DNA of 49,661 nucleotides, from contig JAKOMP010000028.1 in assembly GCA_022241785.1 (NCBI GenBank), forward strand, positions 1-49,661, read 5' to 3'. This document shows positions 23,588-32,762 of this stretch, piece by piece. Position 1 is the stretch's first letter. Each line of letters starts with the position of its first letter. The notes under the pieces were generated by a model. The model worked only from the letters and a program-made list of their open reading frames with translations. It did not search any database and had not been told where the DNA came from. The stretch is from Cyanocohniella sp. LLY (GTDB lineage: Bacteria > Cyanobacteriota > Cyanobacteriia > Cyanobacteriales > Nostocaceae). The translations under genes and the position numbers were made by a program.

Positions 23588-26080
23588 ATGAAGCGCAAAA
23601 ACCAAGTTATCCTCACCTTCGCGTTGAAAAGTGCCATTATCTTTTCGCCGTTGTTGCTGTCTGCTGATATTGTTCGTGGACAAACTAGGCTATCTGTTTC
23701 TCCAGAGACGAATACATCTGAGGTAATATCGCATCAGCAACGGGTAGAGTTAGCGCAAGTCCCCACTCAAGAGCAAGTCCAAGCTGAATTGGATCGTCCG
23801 GTTACTAGCACAACGATGCTGTTCAATGTCTGGTTAGTCATCTTGAGTTTGTTTCCTGTGGCCGTGATTGCTTTATTTTGGTTATTACGACGAGTAGCTA
23901 TTCGAGAAATTGTGGCTAGAGCAATGGCGCAGCTACAGGGAATGGAAAATTTACAAAATCAGCTAACTATTGTTAAACAAGATGCCGAAAATCTAATTCA
24001 AGAATCTAAAAAAGTTAATCGGCAATTAGAAAAAGAAGTTGATACGCTACAACAAAATATCACTCAAGAACAAGAAAATTTAGCTAATTTATCATCGGAG
24101 TTATTGCAGTCTAAAAATAATATATTGGCAGAATTAGAAATAAAAGTTAAACAAATTCAAGAAAGCTTAGAATCTGAATTTGCTGTCCAGTTATCTGAGT
24201 TGCAATTAGAGGCACAACAAAGAAAAGAGACAACGTTGGCAAATTTAGCAAAATTAGCAGATGACACTGCTGAAAAATTATCGGAGTTACAGAAAGATGT
24301 CACACAACAAAAGAATATAAATCTAGAAGATTTAGCAACATCTCGGCATGAATTTAGGGTTCAACTTTCAGGCTTACATTCTGAAACTGAACAACACAAA
24401 AATCACATCGTAGAAAGTTTATCGAGCTTACAGATAGATACTCAACAAGAAAAAAATAGCGTTTTAGGCAATCTCAGGGAATTAGAAAATTTATTGAAAT
24501 CAGAAATATCTAACTTACAGTCGGAAATTCAGCAGCAAAAAAATACAATATTTGAAAGCTTAGGCAGTTTACAAACGGATGCTAACCAACAAAAAGATAT
24601 CACTATTGAAAATATCAAGGAATTAGAAAATTCATTGAAGTCTGAGACTGAGCAACAAAAAAATACAATATTTGAAAGCTTAGGTAATTTACAAACCGAT
24701 GCTAACCAACAAAAAGATATCACTATTGAAAATATCAAGGAATTAGAAAATTCATTGAAGTCTGAGACTGAGCAACAAAAAAATACAATATTTGAAAGCT
24801 TAGGTAATTTACAAACCGATGCTAACCAACAAAAAGATATCACTGTTGAAAATATAAAGGAATTAGAAAATTTATTTAAATCTGAGACTGAGCAACAAAA
24901 AAATACAATATTTGAAAGCTTAGGTAATTTACAAACGGATGCTAATCAACAAAAAGATATCACTATTGAAAATATCAAGGAATTAGAAAATTTATTTAAG
25001 GCTGAAATAGCTGTATTACAGTCTAATGCCCAACAACAAAAAGATAACATTCTAGAGAGTTTGACACAACTACAAACAGAGTTTCAATCTCAAATATCAG
25101 ACTTACAAATAGACGCACAAAACCGCAAACAGCAAATTTTAGAAAATTTAGAACAATCAGGCTCAGAGTTTGTCTCACAATTTTCTGAATTACAATCCAA
25201 TGCTCAACAACAAAAACTGCTGATTTTAGAAAAATTAGAAAAGTTAGAAACAGATTTTGTCTCTCAACTTTCAGAATTACAAGTAGACGCACAACAACGT
25301 AAGGATCTGATATTACAAGAGTTGGCTGACATGGAGCCACCAAATGTGGCTGAAGTAGAACCAACACAGCCATTACAACCAGAATTATCAGCCGAAAATT
25401 ATATTCAAGAAGCAGATAAACTCTTTGCTGAAAAACAATATGCAGATGCGATCGCAGTTTATAATCAAGCCGTAGAAATTCAGCCCAATGACCCGGTAAC
25501 TTGGTTAAAACGGGGTCTAACCTTAAGTAGATTACAACGCTACCAAGATGCGATCGCTTCTTATGAAAAAGCCATTGAAATTCAGCCAGATTATCACCAA
25601 GCTTGGTGCGATCGCGGTGTGGCTTTTGGTAAACTACGACAGCATCAACAAGCTTTTGCCTCATTTGATAAAGCAACCCAAGTCAAGCCAGATGATCCTG
25701 TGGTCTGGTTAAATCGCGGTCTGTCCTTGATAGAGTTAGAACAATATGAAGATGCGATCGCTAGTTTTGATCAAGCCATAAATATTAACCCCAATTCGCC
25801 CAAAGTCTGGGATAAACGCGGTTATGCTTTGGTGAGACTGGGAGAAGATGATGAAGCGATAGTGAGTTTTAACAAAGCACTGGCAATGAATCCCGATTAT
25901 GCTAGTGCCTACTACAATAAAGCCGCCTGTTATGCCCTACAAAGACAACTAAAACTAGCCTTGGCAAGTCTCCAGCAAGCCATTCAACTGAATCCCGGAT
26001 ATAAAGAAGATGCCGCCAGTGATATTGACTTCGATGAAATTGCCGACGATAAAAGCTTTCGGGAAATCATTAGTTCGTAG
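23588..26080 (+). CDS. membrane-anchored coiled-coil/TPR protein with internal 40-residue repeats
   Basis: 830 residues. A hydrophobic N-terminal segment (~8-31) looks like a signal or first anchor. A second membrane helix lies at ~78-98 (MLFNVWLVILSLFPVAVIALFWLL). Residues ~110-580 are a long Gln/Glu/Lys/Leu-rich coiled coil, and ~600-810 hold about six TPRs of the form AI-SYDKAI-I-P-D--AW-NRG. Within the coiled coil a 40-residue unit (QQKNTIFESLGNLQTDANQQ, then a KDITIENIKELEN half) is present four times in almost identical DNA. A scaffold role is likely, with the coil spanning distance and the TPRs binding partners. No enzyme domain. Confidence 0.88.
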   Translation: MKRKNQVILTFALKSAIIFSPLLLSADIVRGQTRLSVSPETNTSEVISHQQRVELAQVPTQEQVQAELDRPVTSTTMLFNVWLVILSLFPVAVIALFWLLRRVAIREIVARAMAQLQGMENLQNQLTIVKQDAENLIQESKKVNRQLEKEVDTLQQNITQEQENLANLSSELLQSKNNILAELEIKVKQIQESLESEFAVQLSELQLEAQQRKETTLANLAKLADDTAEKLSELQKDVTQQKNINLEDLATSRHEFRVQLSGLHSETEQHKNHIVESLSSLQIDTQQEKNSVLGNLRELENLLKSEISNLQSEIQQQKNTIFESLGSLQTDANQQKDITIENIKELENSLKSETEQQKNTIFESLGNLQTDANQQKDITIENIKELENSLKSETEQQKNTIFESLGNLQTDANQQKDITVENIKELENLFKSETEQQKNTIFESLGNLQTDANQQKDITIENIKELENLFKAEIAVLQSNAQQQKDNILESLTQLQTEFQSQISDLQIDAQNRKQQILENLEQSGSEFVSQFSELQSNAQQQKLLILEKLEKLETDFVSQLSELQVDAQQRKDLILQELADMEPPNVAEVEPTQPLQPELSAENYIQEADKLFAEKQYADAIAVYNQAVEIQPNDPVTWLKRGLTLSRLQRYQDAIASYEKAIEIQPDYHQAWCDRGVAFGKLRQHQQAFASFDKATQVKPDDPVVWLNRGLSLIELEQYEDAIASFDQAININPNSPKVWDKRGYALVRLGEDDEAIVSFNKALAMNPDYASAYYNKAACYALQRQLKLALASLQQAIQLNPGYKEDAASDIDFDEIADDKSFREIISS
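24530..25009. repeat. 120-bp tandem repeat, four near-identical copies, in the coiled-coil gene
   Basis: Period exactly 120 bases: the same aaatacaatatttgaaagct string starts at 24541, 24661, 24781 and 24901. Copies differ at only a few sites, so the array is recent. Each adds 40 residues of coiled coil without a frame change. Confidence 0.95.
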
Positions 26081-26088
26081 TCAGCACT

Positions 26089-28695
26089 TTAGTACTGAAA
26101 TGACTCATACCGCAGCCCCAAATAATCTGCCATCTTGGTATAAAGTACCTCTTCTCGAAATGGCTTAGTCACTACATCATTACAACCTGCATTTAACGCT
26201 AACGTGAGATCGCCTGCCGAACTATATGCGGTGAGTGCAATAATAATGGTTGCTTTACCTGCTGGTGTATCACGAATTTGCTTAGTTGCTTCGTATCCAT
26301 CCATCACAGGCATCCGGATATCCATCAAAATTAGCTGGGGTTGCCACTGTTGCCACATATTTACGGCTTCTTGACCATTTGTGGCTTCACGCACCTCTAA
26401 ACCCAAAGAAGTCAATAATGATACCAACAGTAAACGGTTTTCTGGTTGGTCGTCTACAATCAAAACGCGATAAGATTCCTGTCCTGGTGCTAATCGATAT
26501 ATTTGCTGATATTGATTTTGCGGCAATACTGATTTAGTTTCAGCTATGCGGACGGGAATATCAAACTGAAATTTGCTACCTTGACCAAGTTTACTCTTAA
26601 CAGTAATTTTACCTCCCATAAATTGAATTAACTTATTACTAATACTTAGCCCCAAACCTGTACCTTCTGTAACACTTTTTCCCGATTGGGTTTGAAAGAA
26701 GGGGTCAAAAATTGTGTTGATTTCTGTAGGTGCAATTCCGACTCCCGTATCTTCCACCTCAAAGGATAACCACAGGCTTTGATTCTGTTGTTCCTGTTGT
26801 GGACTGGGTTGCACACGCAGCGACACACTGCCATTTTCTGTAAACTTAATAGCATTATTCAGCAAGTTGATCAGTACCTGGCGGATTTTTTTCTCATCTG
26901 CGATCGCATACTGGGGTAAGTTGGCATCACTGTGAAAATTGAATTGCAATTTTTTAGCTTCAGCTTTAGGCTTGAGCATTTGCACAACAGACTGTAATAA
27001 AAGATTTAAGTTAAAACTCTTGTCATCTTGGGTGATGTATCCCGATTCAATTTTGGCCAAGTCGAGAACGTCATTAATTAAACCGAGTAAGTGATCACCA
27101 CTGCGGCTGATAATTTGCAGATGTTCTTCCTGTTTAGGAGTCAAAGAGCGATCGCGTTTCATCACTTGCGTAAAGCCTAAAATTGCGTTGAGGGGAGTAC
27201 GTAATTCATGGCTCATATTAGCTAAAAACATACTTTTGGCTTGATTCGCCAATTCTGCGGCTTCTTTAGCCTTTCTCAATTCTGCTTCTGCTTGTTTACG
27301 CGCAGAGATATCTCTACCTTCGGGAATAATCAATACTACATTTCCTGACTCATCGAACACTGGTTTAAGAGATAAGTCAATCGTGGTAACTGCATCTCCT
27401 GCACCCACTACATCTACTTCATAACGGACAAACTCACCTGTAGCCGCAGAGGCGATGGCAGTTTGTAATTGTTCTTGGATTGCGGCTGAAAGTGTCCACC
27501 ATCGCGCTTCCCAAAACGGACGATTGATGATGTCTGTAGATTTTATCCCAGCAAAATCCAATGCTGTTTGGTTAGCTTCTAGTAAAGTCCCATCTGGTTT
27601 TAGGAGGCCCATAAATTGAAATGTCTGATTGAAAATGGCATGAAATCGCCGCTCACTCTCACGCAACGCTTCTTGTGCTAATTTTTGTTTAGTTATATCT
27701 TGAATTTGAGCTATTAAATATAGTGGTTTTTCTTGAGGATCACGCATCAAAGATACACTTAAAAGTATCCAGACTATATACCCCTGCTTGTGAAGGTATC
27801 GCTTTTCCATTTGGTAAGTACGAATCTCACCCGCCAGAATTTTTTGCACATAGTTAAGATCAGTATCTAAATCTTCCGGATGGGTAATTGCTTGAAAAGT
27901 GATATTTAATAACTCTGCCTCAGAATAACCAACAATTTCACATAACGCAGAATTTACAGATAGCCAACGTCCATTTGGTGCTACCAATGCCATACCAATT
28001 GCCGCATCATTATATGCACGCCTAAAGCGCTCTTCACTTTCAACAAGTTCTGCCTCTATCCGCTTCTGAAAAGCAATATCTCGATTGATCATAAAGATGC
28101 CGGAAGGTATGAGAGCTAATGCCATAAAACTGGTAATTAAGACCACATTTCTGGTATTTTGAGAATCTGTGGCTACTGCCAGTAAATACTGCTTAAATTC
28201 TTGCTTTTCCTGGCTCCGCATATTCTGGATGATCCTGCGGATAGTATCCATCTGCTTTTGACTTTTATCCATCATCACAATTTTTTGTGCAGAGGAAAAA
28301 TCCTGTGATTGTTGTATTGCGATTATCTGCTGACTTGTGGCCAGTTTTTCAGCAACGACAGTTTCCAGCGTTTGTATCTGCTGTAAATTAGGATTATTGC
28401 TAGTAATTTGGTGTAGAGTTTGGAATTTTCTGTCAATATTTTCGGTTATGAATAAATAAGGCTCCAAATAATCTTTTTCGCCTGTAATTACGTAGTTACT
28501 AACTCCAGTTTCAGCATCATCTATCTGTAATAATAAGTCTTTTAGTTGATCTGCTACTTGTTGGCTGTTAGTAGTTCTTTCAACTTTCCCAATAAGCTGA
28601 GTAGCACTCCAGAAAGAGCAACCACTAACTATACTCAAAATCAGCATTGCCAGCCCAAAAAGGCTTCTAATCTTGTTTTCCAGTGAAAATTTCAT
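26089..28695 (-). CDS. hybrid sensor histidine kinase (CHASE3-PAS-PAS-HisKA-HATPase-REC)
   Basis: 868 residues. Membrane helix ~8-30, a CHASE3-like extracytoplasmic sensor (~35-180, with LLLQIDDAETGVSNYVITGE), a second membrane helix ~182-205, two PAS domains (~218-340 and ~345-465), and a HisKA domain with phospho-acceptor His496 in NMSHELRTP. The ATPase domain has N (NLLNNAIKF), G1 (DTGVGI) and G2 (GTGLGLS) boxes. The C-terminal receiver has Asp792 in LILMDIRMP. All catalytic motifs are intact, so this is a complete phosphorelay input protein. No cognate response regulator is next to it. Convergent with the coiled-coil/TPR gene, with only 8 bp between their ends. Confidence 0.95.
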   Translation of the reverse strand: MKFSLENKIRSLFGLAMLILSIVSGCSFWSATQLIGKVERTTNSQQVADQLKDLLLQIDDAETGVSNYVITGEKDYLEPYLFITENIDRKFQTLHQITSNNPNLQQIQTLETVVAEKLATSQQIIAIQQSQDFSSAQKIVMMDKSQKQMDTIRRIIQNMRSQEKQEFKQYLLAVATDSQNTRNVVLITSFMALALIPSGIFMINRDIAFQKRIEAELVESEERFRRAYNDAAIGMALVAPNGRWLSVNSALCEIVGYSEAELLNITFQAITHPEDLDTDLNYVQKILAGEIRTYQMEKRYLHKQGYIVWILLSVSLMRDPQEKPLYLIAQIQDITKQKLAQEALRESERRFHAIFNQTFQFMGLLKPDGTLLEANQTALDFAGIKSTDIINRPFWEARWWTLSAAIQEQLQTAIASAATGEFVRYEVDVVGAGDAVTTIDLSLKPVFDESGNVVLIIPEGRDISARKQAEAELRKAKEAAELANQAKSMFLANMSHELRTPLNAILGFTQVMKRDRSLTPKQEEHLQIISRSGDHLLGLINDVLDLAKIESGYITQDDKSFNLNLLLQSVVQMLKPKAEAKKLQFNFHSDANLPQYAIADEKKIRQVLINLLNNAIKFTENGSVSLRVQPSPQQEQQNQSLWLSFEVEDTGVGIAPTEINTIFDPFFQTQSGKSVTEGTGLGLSISNKLIQFMGGKITVKSKLGQGSKFQFDIPVRIAETKSVLPQNQYQQIYRLAPGQESYRVLIVDDQPENRLLLVSLLTSLGLEVREATNGQEAVNMWQQWQPQLILMDIRMPVMDGYEATKQIRDTPAGKATIIIALTAYSSAGDLTLALNAGCNDVVTKPFREEVLYTKMADYLGLRYESFQY

Positions 28696-29298
28696 ACAAA
28701 AAAGTAGACTGGAGAATTTGTTTATATAGCACCCTTATATTTATTCATCTAACTCAAGGATGAATACCAAACAAGTAAAAAGATGATTAGGTGCTATCAA
28801 CTGTAGTAGAATACATTATACTTGTGAGATTATTGTGAAGATATAAGTTTTTGCAATCAAAAATTAATTAGATTGGCATTTTCCAGACATTAGTTGTTAA
28901 GAATAATACAAGTCTATATACAGTACTGACTTTTTACGTCATTTCCAGATACCGTGAAAAGTTAGATATACAGTAAGATTATTTAATTGTGGAAATAAAT
29001 ACTGTAATCCAACTAATAAAACTTCCGCCATTGCTATCTTGCTTAGATGACTAAGATGTTGTAGCTGCGATCATTCGGCTTTCCTACAGCAATAACCCTT
29101 GATGGAGAGATAAAAAAATTCTTATTAGAAAGCTACATATTTAAGATTATTAAAAGTTTATTTTTTGATTAATTTGAGGTAAATAAATTAAAAATATGGC
29201 AATGCAATTGTGATTATTTGCCTAATTTATTATAAGCGATCGCCCTGTTATATTTCCGCTTTACCCACAGTCGTTACTGTAGGTAGCGGTAATTAAAT
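28696..29298. other. 603-bp intergenic region upstream of the histidine kinase
   Basis: AT-rich, with no gene seen. It contains an isolated terminal repeat of MITE family 1 at 28942-28963. The kinase promoter should lie in the first 150 bp. Confidence 0.5.
28942..28963. repeat. solo terminal repeat of MITE-like family 1
   Basis: tttccagataccgtgaaaag plus tt is the exact reverse complement of the left end at 40097-40118. No partner end or core is present nearby. Confidence 0.8.
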
Positions 29299-30369
29299 TT
29301 ACTTCCTTTCTGGATGTTTCTGATCTTCTATCGAAGGTGTACCCATCTGGTTAATTGCCGCAATCATCTGATACAGGCGACCCAAGTCACGTTGATTAAA
29401 ATACAACAAAATCCGGGGTAAATCTGCTGTTTCGTCTTGGTTTTCTTGAGGCAATGCTTGACTTTTTTGAATTTTTCCTTTCACTAGAATGTCGCTGAAG
29501 TTAGCATTTAATTTCTCCACTTCCACATCAGATAAATCTGTTTTCAAGCGGATTACCAACTGGTCACCGACATAGCGGCTAGAATGATAAACCTGGTAAA
29601 AACCTGTAATTGCATTACAAGCCACTTCCAAGTTATCTGTAACTGTGTAAAGGCTAGGGTCTTCAGGACTCACAAGACCTTTTTGGACTAGTTGTTGGTC
29701 AACATATTCGCTCCAAGACCGCCAGTAATCTCCACCAGGATGATCAATTAAGACTAAGGGAACAGGGCCAAATTTACCTGTTTGGCTTAAGGTCATACAC
29801 TCAAATGCTTCATCTTGAGTGCCAAACCCGCCAGGAAACAAAGCCACAGCATCACTTTCTTTCAGGAGAAATAGCTTACGGGTGAAAAAATACTTGAAGT
29901 GAATCAGCTTGGGATCACCTTCAATAAATGGGTTCGCTTGCTGCTCAAACGGCAACTGAATATTGAGTCCAAAGGAATTATCTCGACCAGCACCTTCGTG
30001 ACCCGCTTGCATGATGCCACCACCACCGCCTGTCATCACCATGAATCCCATCTGACAAACACAGCGGGCAAATTCCAGAGCCATGTTATACTCTGGTGTT
30101 TCTGGCGATAGACGAGCCGAACCAAAGATAGTTACTTTGCGGACGTGTCGGTAATCATAAAATAGCTGGAAACCCAGCTCCATATCTGCTAACGCAGCCG
30201 ATAAAATTTTCCAGTCAAGACGTTCAATCTCGCTCTCAGCTAGACGCACTATAGTAGCCAGTGCCTGCTGAATTAGTTGCCGATTTTTTAACGTCGGTAA
30301 GCGATCAAATAGTTCAGCGATATCCGCCTGGAGAGTCTCTAATGTGTCAAACGACGCAGATGAGGTCAT
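29299..30369 (-). CDS. LOG-family Rossmann-fold protein
   Basis: 356 residues. The central domain has TGGGGGIMQAGHEGA and the diagnostic PGGFGTQDEAFE (PGGxGTxxE), the nucleotide-monophosphate-binding and catalytic signature of the LOG/lysine-decarboxylase-like family. Some members release free cytokinin bases from their nucleotides. The protein is longer than simple LOG enzymes (~190 residues), with an extra ~75 residues at the N-terminus and ~90 at the C-terminus, so the biochemical role is uncertain. It lies 75 bp from a tnpB element. Confidence 0.85.
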   Translation of the reverse strand: MTSSASFDTLETLQADIAELFDRLPTLKNRQLIQQALATIVRLAESEIERLDWKILSAALADMELGFQLFYDYRHVRKVTIFGSARLSPETPEYNMALEFARCVCQMGFMVMTGGGGGIMQAGHEGAGRDNSFGLNIQLPFEQQANPFIEGDPKLIHFKYFFTRKLFLLKESDAVALFPGGFGTQDEAFECMTLSQTGKFGPVPLVLIDHPGGDYWRSWSEYVDQQLVQKGLVSPEDPSLYTVTDNLEVACNAITGFYQVYHSSRYVGDQLVIRLKTDLSDVEVEKLNANFSDILVKGKIQKSQALPQENQDETADLPRILLYFNQRDLGRLYQMIAAINQMGTPSIEDQKHPERK

Positions 30370-30402
30370 GAGAACTTTGGCTACAATGGCATTACATTCT
30401 AC

Positions 30403-30440
30403 GTGAACTACCTACAGTGACGCTTTGCGTACACAGTAGG
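30403..30440. mobile_element. right end of the tnpB element (hairpin and tip)
   Basis: On the tnpB strand, cctactgtgtacgc-aaa-gcgtcactgtagg (30411-30440) folds into an imperfect hairpin. It is followed by tagttcac (30403-30410), the tip pattern typical of cyanobacterial IS200/IS605 elements. The exact cleavage point is inferred. Confidence 0.65.
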
Positions 30441-30444
30441 CTTC

Positions 30445-31662
30445 CTACCCAACAGAAAGCGCAGTAGTAGATTTCTTGCGTCCTCTATTACTGCGACTTA
30501 CATCTGGGCGATAGGCTTTATCCCCCGTTCCAGAGGAGCCAGCGCCGTGGGCGGGTTTCCCGACTTGAGGCGACTTGCATGTCAAAATCCGTAGTCCCTC
30601 ATCTCTGAGGTTAATAGCTGCGTTTATATCCCTATCATGCTTTGTATGGCAATTTTCGCAAGTCCAGGATCTTACATCTAGCGGTAAACTACCAACTTGA
30701 TTCAAGCACACATGACAGGTTTTTGAACTGGGAAAGAATCTATCAACTTCCTGATATATTTTTCCTTCCATCTCTGCCTTGTATTTCAGCATGGTACAGA
30801 ACATCCCCCATCCCACCTGCTGGATAGACTTAGCCAAACAATGATTTTGCATCATACCTTTAACATGAAGATTTTCAACAACAATAACTTGGTTTTCGTT
30901 AACTATCCTACGAGATAGCTTGTGCAGAAAATCCTCACGGCAGTTAGTGATTTTTCTATGAACTCTAGCAACTTTTTTTCTAGCTTTGATACGGTTATTA
31001 GAACCTTTCTGTTTTCTAGATAATTGCTGTTGCTTAAGTTTTAAATTTTTTTCATGCTTATTAAGTATTCTAGGGTTGTCAAATTTAGAACTATCGCTAG
31101 TAACAGCAAAGTGAGTTAATCCCAAATCAATACCTATTGCCTTGCCATCTGTGTTTGATTCTGGCTTGTCTTTACCGTCATCAAACAGAATAGCTGCAAA
31201 GTATTGGTTAGAGCAATTTTTAGATACAGTTACAGTCTTAATTTTGCCCTCAATAGGTCTATGGATAATTGCCGACACCTCTCCTATTTTTGGGATGGTT
31301 ACGCAATTATCATCAACTTTGACATTTTGAGGATATTGTATTGACTGCTTACCATGTTTAGATTTGAATCTAGGGTATTTAGCTCGTTTCTCAAAAAAGT
31401 TATTAAAAGCTACTCCAAGATTCAAGCAAACTTGCTGCAAACATTGTGAGTAAGTTAGTGTTAGCCACTCATATTCTTTCTTTAACTGAGGAATTATCTT
31501 TTTTACTGCGTATCCAGATAGCCCCTTACCAGTTTCTTTATATGTTTGGTTCATCAAATTCAAGCAATGATTCCAAAGCCAACGACAACTACCAAAAGCT
31601 TGTGCTAGTGATTGCTGCTGCTGAACATCTGGATATAATCTGACTTTGACTACCTTTAACAT
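30445..31662 (-). CDS. tnpB: IS200/IS605-family TnpB (RNA-guided nuclease, OrfB)
   Basis: 405 residues. An N-terminal helical domain begins MLKVVKVRLYPD. The RuvC-like catalytic residues are the Asp in AIGIDLGLTHFA (~178), the Glu in VVENLHVKGM (~262) and the Asp in KHDRDINAAINL (~344), with a Cys4 zinc ribbon CHVC...CENC between the last two. All appear intact. TnpB proteins are guided by an RNA from the element's right end. No tnpA is present, so the element cannot move by itself. Near the C-terminus KSPQVGKPAHG is encoded by the dispersed 20-mer (30549-30568), an in-frame insertion just before the usual RKKSTT tail. Confidence 0.93.
   Translation of the reverse strand: MLKVVKVRLYPDVQQQQSLAQAFGSCRWLWNHCLNLMNQTYKETGKGLSGYAVKKIIPQLKKEYEWLTLTYSQCLQQVCLNLGVAFNNFFEKRAKYPRFKSKHGKQSIQYPQNVKVDDNCVTIPKIGEVSAIIHRPIEGKIKTVTVSKNCSNQYFAAILFDDGKDKPESNTDGKAIGIDLGLTHFAVTSDSSKFDNPRILNKHEKNLKLKQQQLSRKQKGSNNRIKARKKVARVHRKITNCREDFLHKLSRRIVNENQVIVVENLHVKGMMQNHCLAKSIQQVGWGMFCTMLKYKAEMEGKIYQEVDRFFPSSKTCHVCLNQVGSLPLDVRSWTCENCHTKHDRDINAAINLRDEGLRILTCKSPQVGKPAHGAGSSGTGDKAYRPDVSRSNRGRKKSTTALSVG
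30549..30568. repeat. dispersed 20-mer gggcgggtttcccgacttga, copy 3, inside tnpB
   Basis: Identical to 11422-11441 and 13998-14017. It is in frame in the tnpB coding sequence, within the 3' region where the guide RNA scaffold would be encoded. Confidence 0.88.
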
Positions 31663-32082
31663 TTTAGAGTAAAATCTATTTGCTATAAAACATCATAATA
31701 CAATATTTTGCTCGTTTCCTCCATGCCTCCCTTCCTTGCTGTCGCATTGGTCGGGAGACTGTCGTCAACTCACGCGCAATTCATCTCATCACTTCCGCTA
31801 TCGCGGTAAGTTAGAGGCTGCTTGCTGTTTAAGCTAAAAAGCACCTTAAGGAAAAAATTAACCAAGGTGCTGGTAAAAGTTGAATAGACATAACATTTTG
31901 ACTTCCGCCTTGCGGTACTAGCACATAACGTATTAATTTAGCAGTGACAATCTCATACTGTTGACCACAGGAGAAAGTTGTATTGAGACGCGAAGTTTCG
32001 CGTCTCGCAAACTTGTTAACAAATGTTTACCTAAACCTAAAAACCAGGCACAACTCAACAGGATTTTGTAGCCAATTGAGTT
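31663..32082. other. 420-bp gap: probable left flank of the tnpB element and downstream region of thioredoxin
   Basis: No gene seen. Short hairpins occur at 31795-31806 (ccgctatcgcgg) and about 31907-31917 (ccgccttgcgg), both within acttccgc...gcggta, so they look like two copies of one small repeat. A perfect 10-bp-stem palindrome lies at 31985-32006. The left boundary of the tnpB element is not clear. Confidence 0.5.
31985..32006. repeat. perfect palindrome downstream of thioredoxin
   Basis: gagacgcgaa-gt-ttcgcgtctc is a 10-bp perfect stem with a 2-base loop, 77 bp beyond the thioredoxin stop. It lacks a T-run, so it is a dispersed palindrome rather than a clear terminator. Confidence 0.65.
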
Positions 32083-32406
32083 TCAAAGATATTTTTCCAA
32101 CGTGTTAGCTAATGTAGTTTTAGGCACGGCACCGACCACCATATCAACTTTTTGCCCATCTTTAAAAATCATCAAAGTGGGGATGCTGCGGATACCGTAC
32201 TGACTGGCAACATTAGGATTCTCATCAGTGTTGACTTTAACAACTTTGATTTGACCTTCATACTGAGAAGCTATTTCCTCAACAACAGGAGCTACCATGC
32301 GACAAGGGCCACACCAGGGGGCCCAAAAGTCAACTAAAACGGGTACATCGCTATCGAGTACTTCTTGCTTAAAACTAGAATCCGTAACTTGTGCGGCTGC
32401 TGACAT
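32083..32406 (-). CDS. trxA: thioredoxin (m-type-like)
   Basis: Small disulfide reductase of the cytoplasm. 107 residues, with the active site WCGPC at 31-35 (Cys32, Cys35), the buried Asp in VDFWAP and cis-Pro in SIPTLMIF. It is of the bacterial/m-type length and sequence. Single gene, with a hairpin repeat in its upstream gap. Cyanobacteria have several thioredoxins; the type assignment is by eye. Confidence 0.95.
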   Translation of the reverse strand: MSAAAQVTDSSFKQEVLDSDVPVLVDFWAPWCGPCRMVAPVVEEIASQYEGQIKVVKVNTDENPNVASQYGIRSIPTLMIFKDGQKVDMVVGAVPKTTLANTLEKYL

Positions 32407-32762
32407 GCCTAAAAACCTTTGCCGATTATATTTCTGAGTTTCGTGAAAATTCTACCATAGCAAAAACAGGAGCTACGAAGTGAAGAATGTACATTTGCAA
32501 CGAAACTAAAGAAATTATGTATATACATAAGGAACCGCCCGAACAGTAGTCCGGGCGGAGTGTGGTGTGAGGAGTGAACGGAAACATGCGTCTCCGCTAT
32601 CTCTATTGTAGGCGAGATATGCGATTTTTCCAGAGATTGTTTTGAGAGTCTGGAAAAATTTTCTTAAGAATTTAAATTAGGGCATGGGGTATAGAGCATG
32701 GAGCATGGGGGTATGGGAAAAAATTTATTTATTATTAATTATTTCCTACTCCCTACTCGCTA
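32407..32762. other. 356-bp gap upstream of trxA
   Basis: It contains a 7-bp-stem hairpin ccgcccg...cgggcgg (32535-32558), degenerate ggcatgg/gagcatg heptamers at about 32680-32718, and a ctactccctactcgc array (32744-32760) next to the guaB3 stop. Nothing else is seen. Confidence 0.55.

Noticed and set aside
25023-25676. 217-residue minus-strand open frame opposite the coiled-coil/TPR gene
   Set aside because: It is an antisense shadow of the repetitive coiled-coil coding sequence.
31985-32006. Rho-independent terminator of thioredoxin
   Set aside because: The stem is perfect but no T-run follows on the thioredoxin strand.
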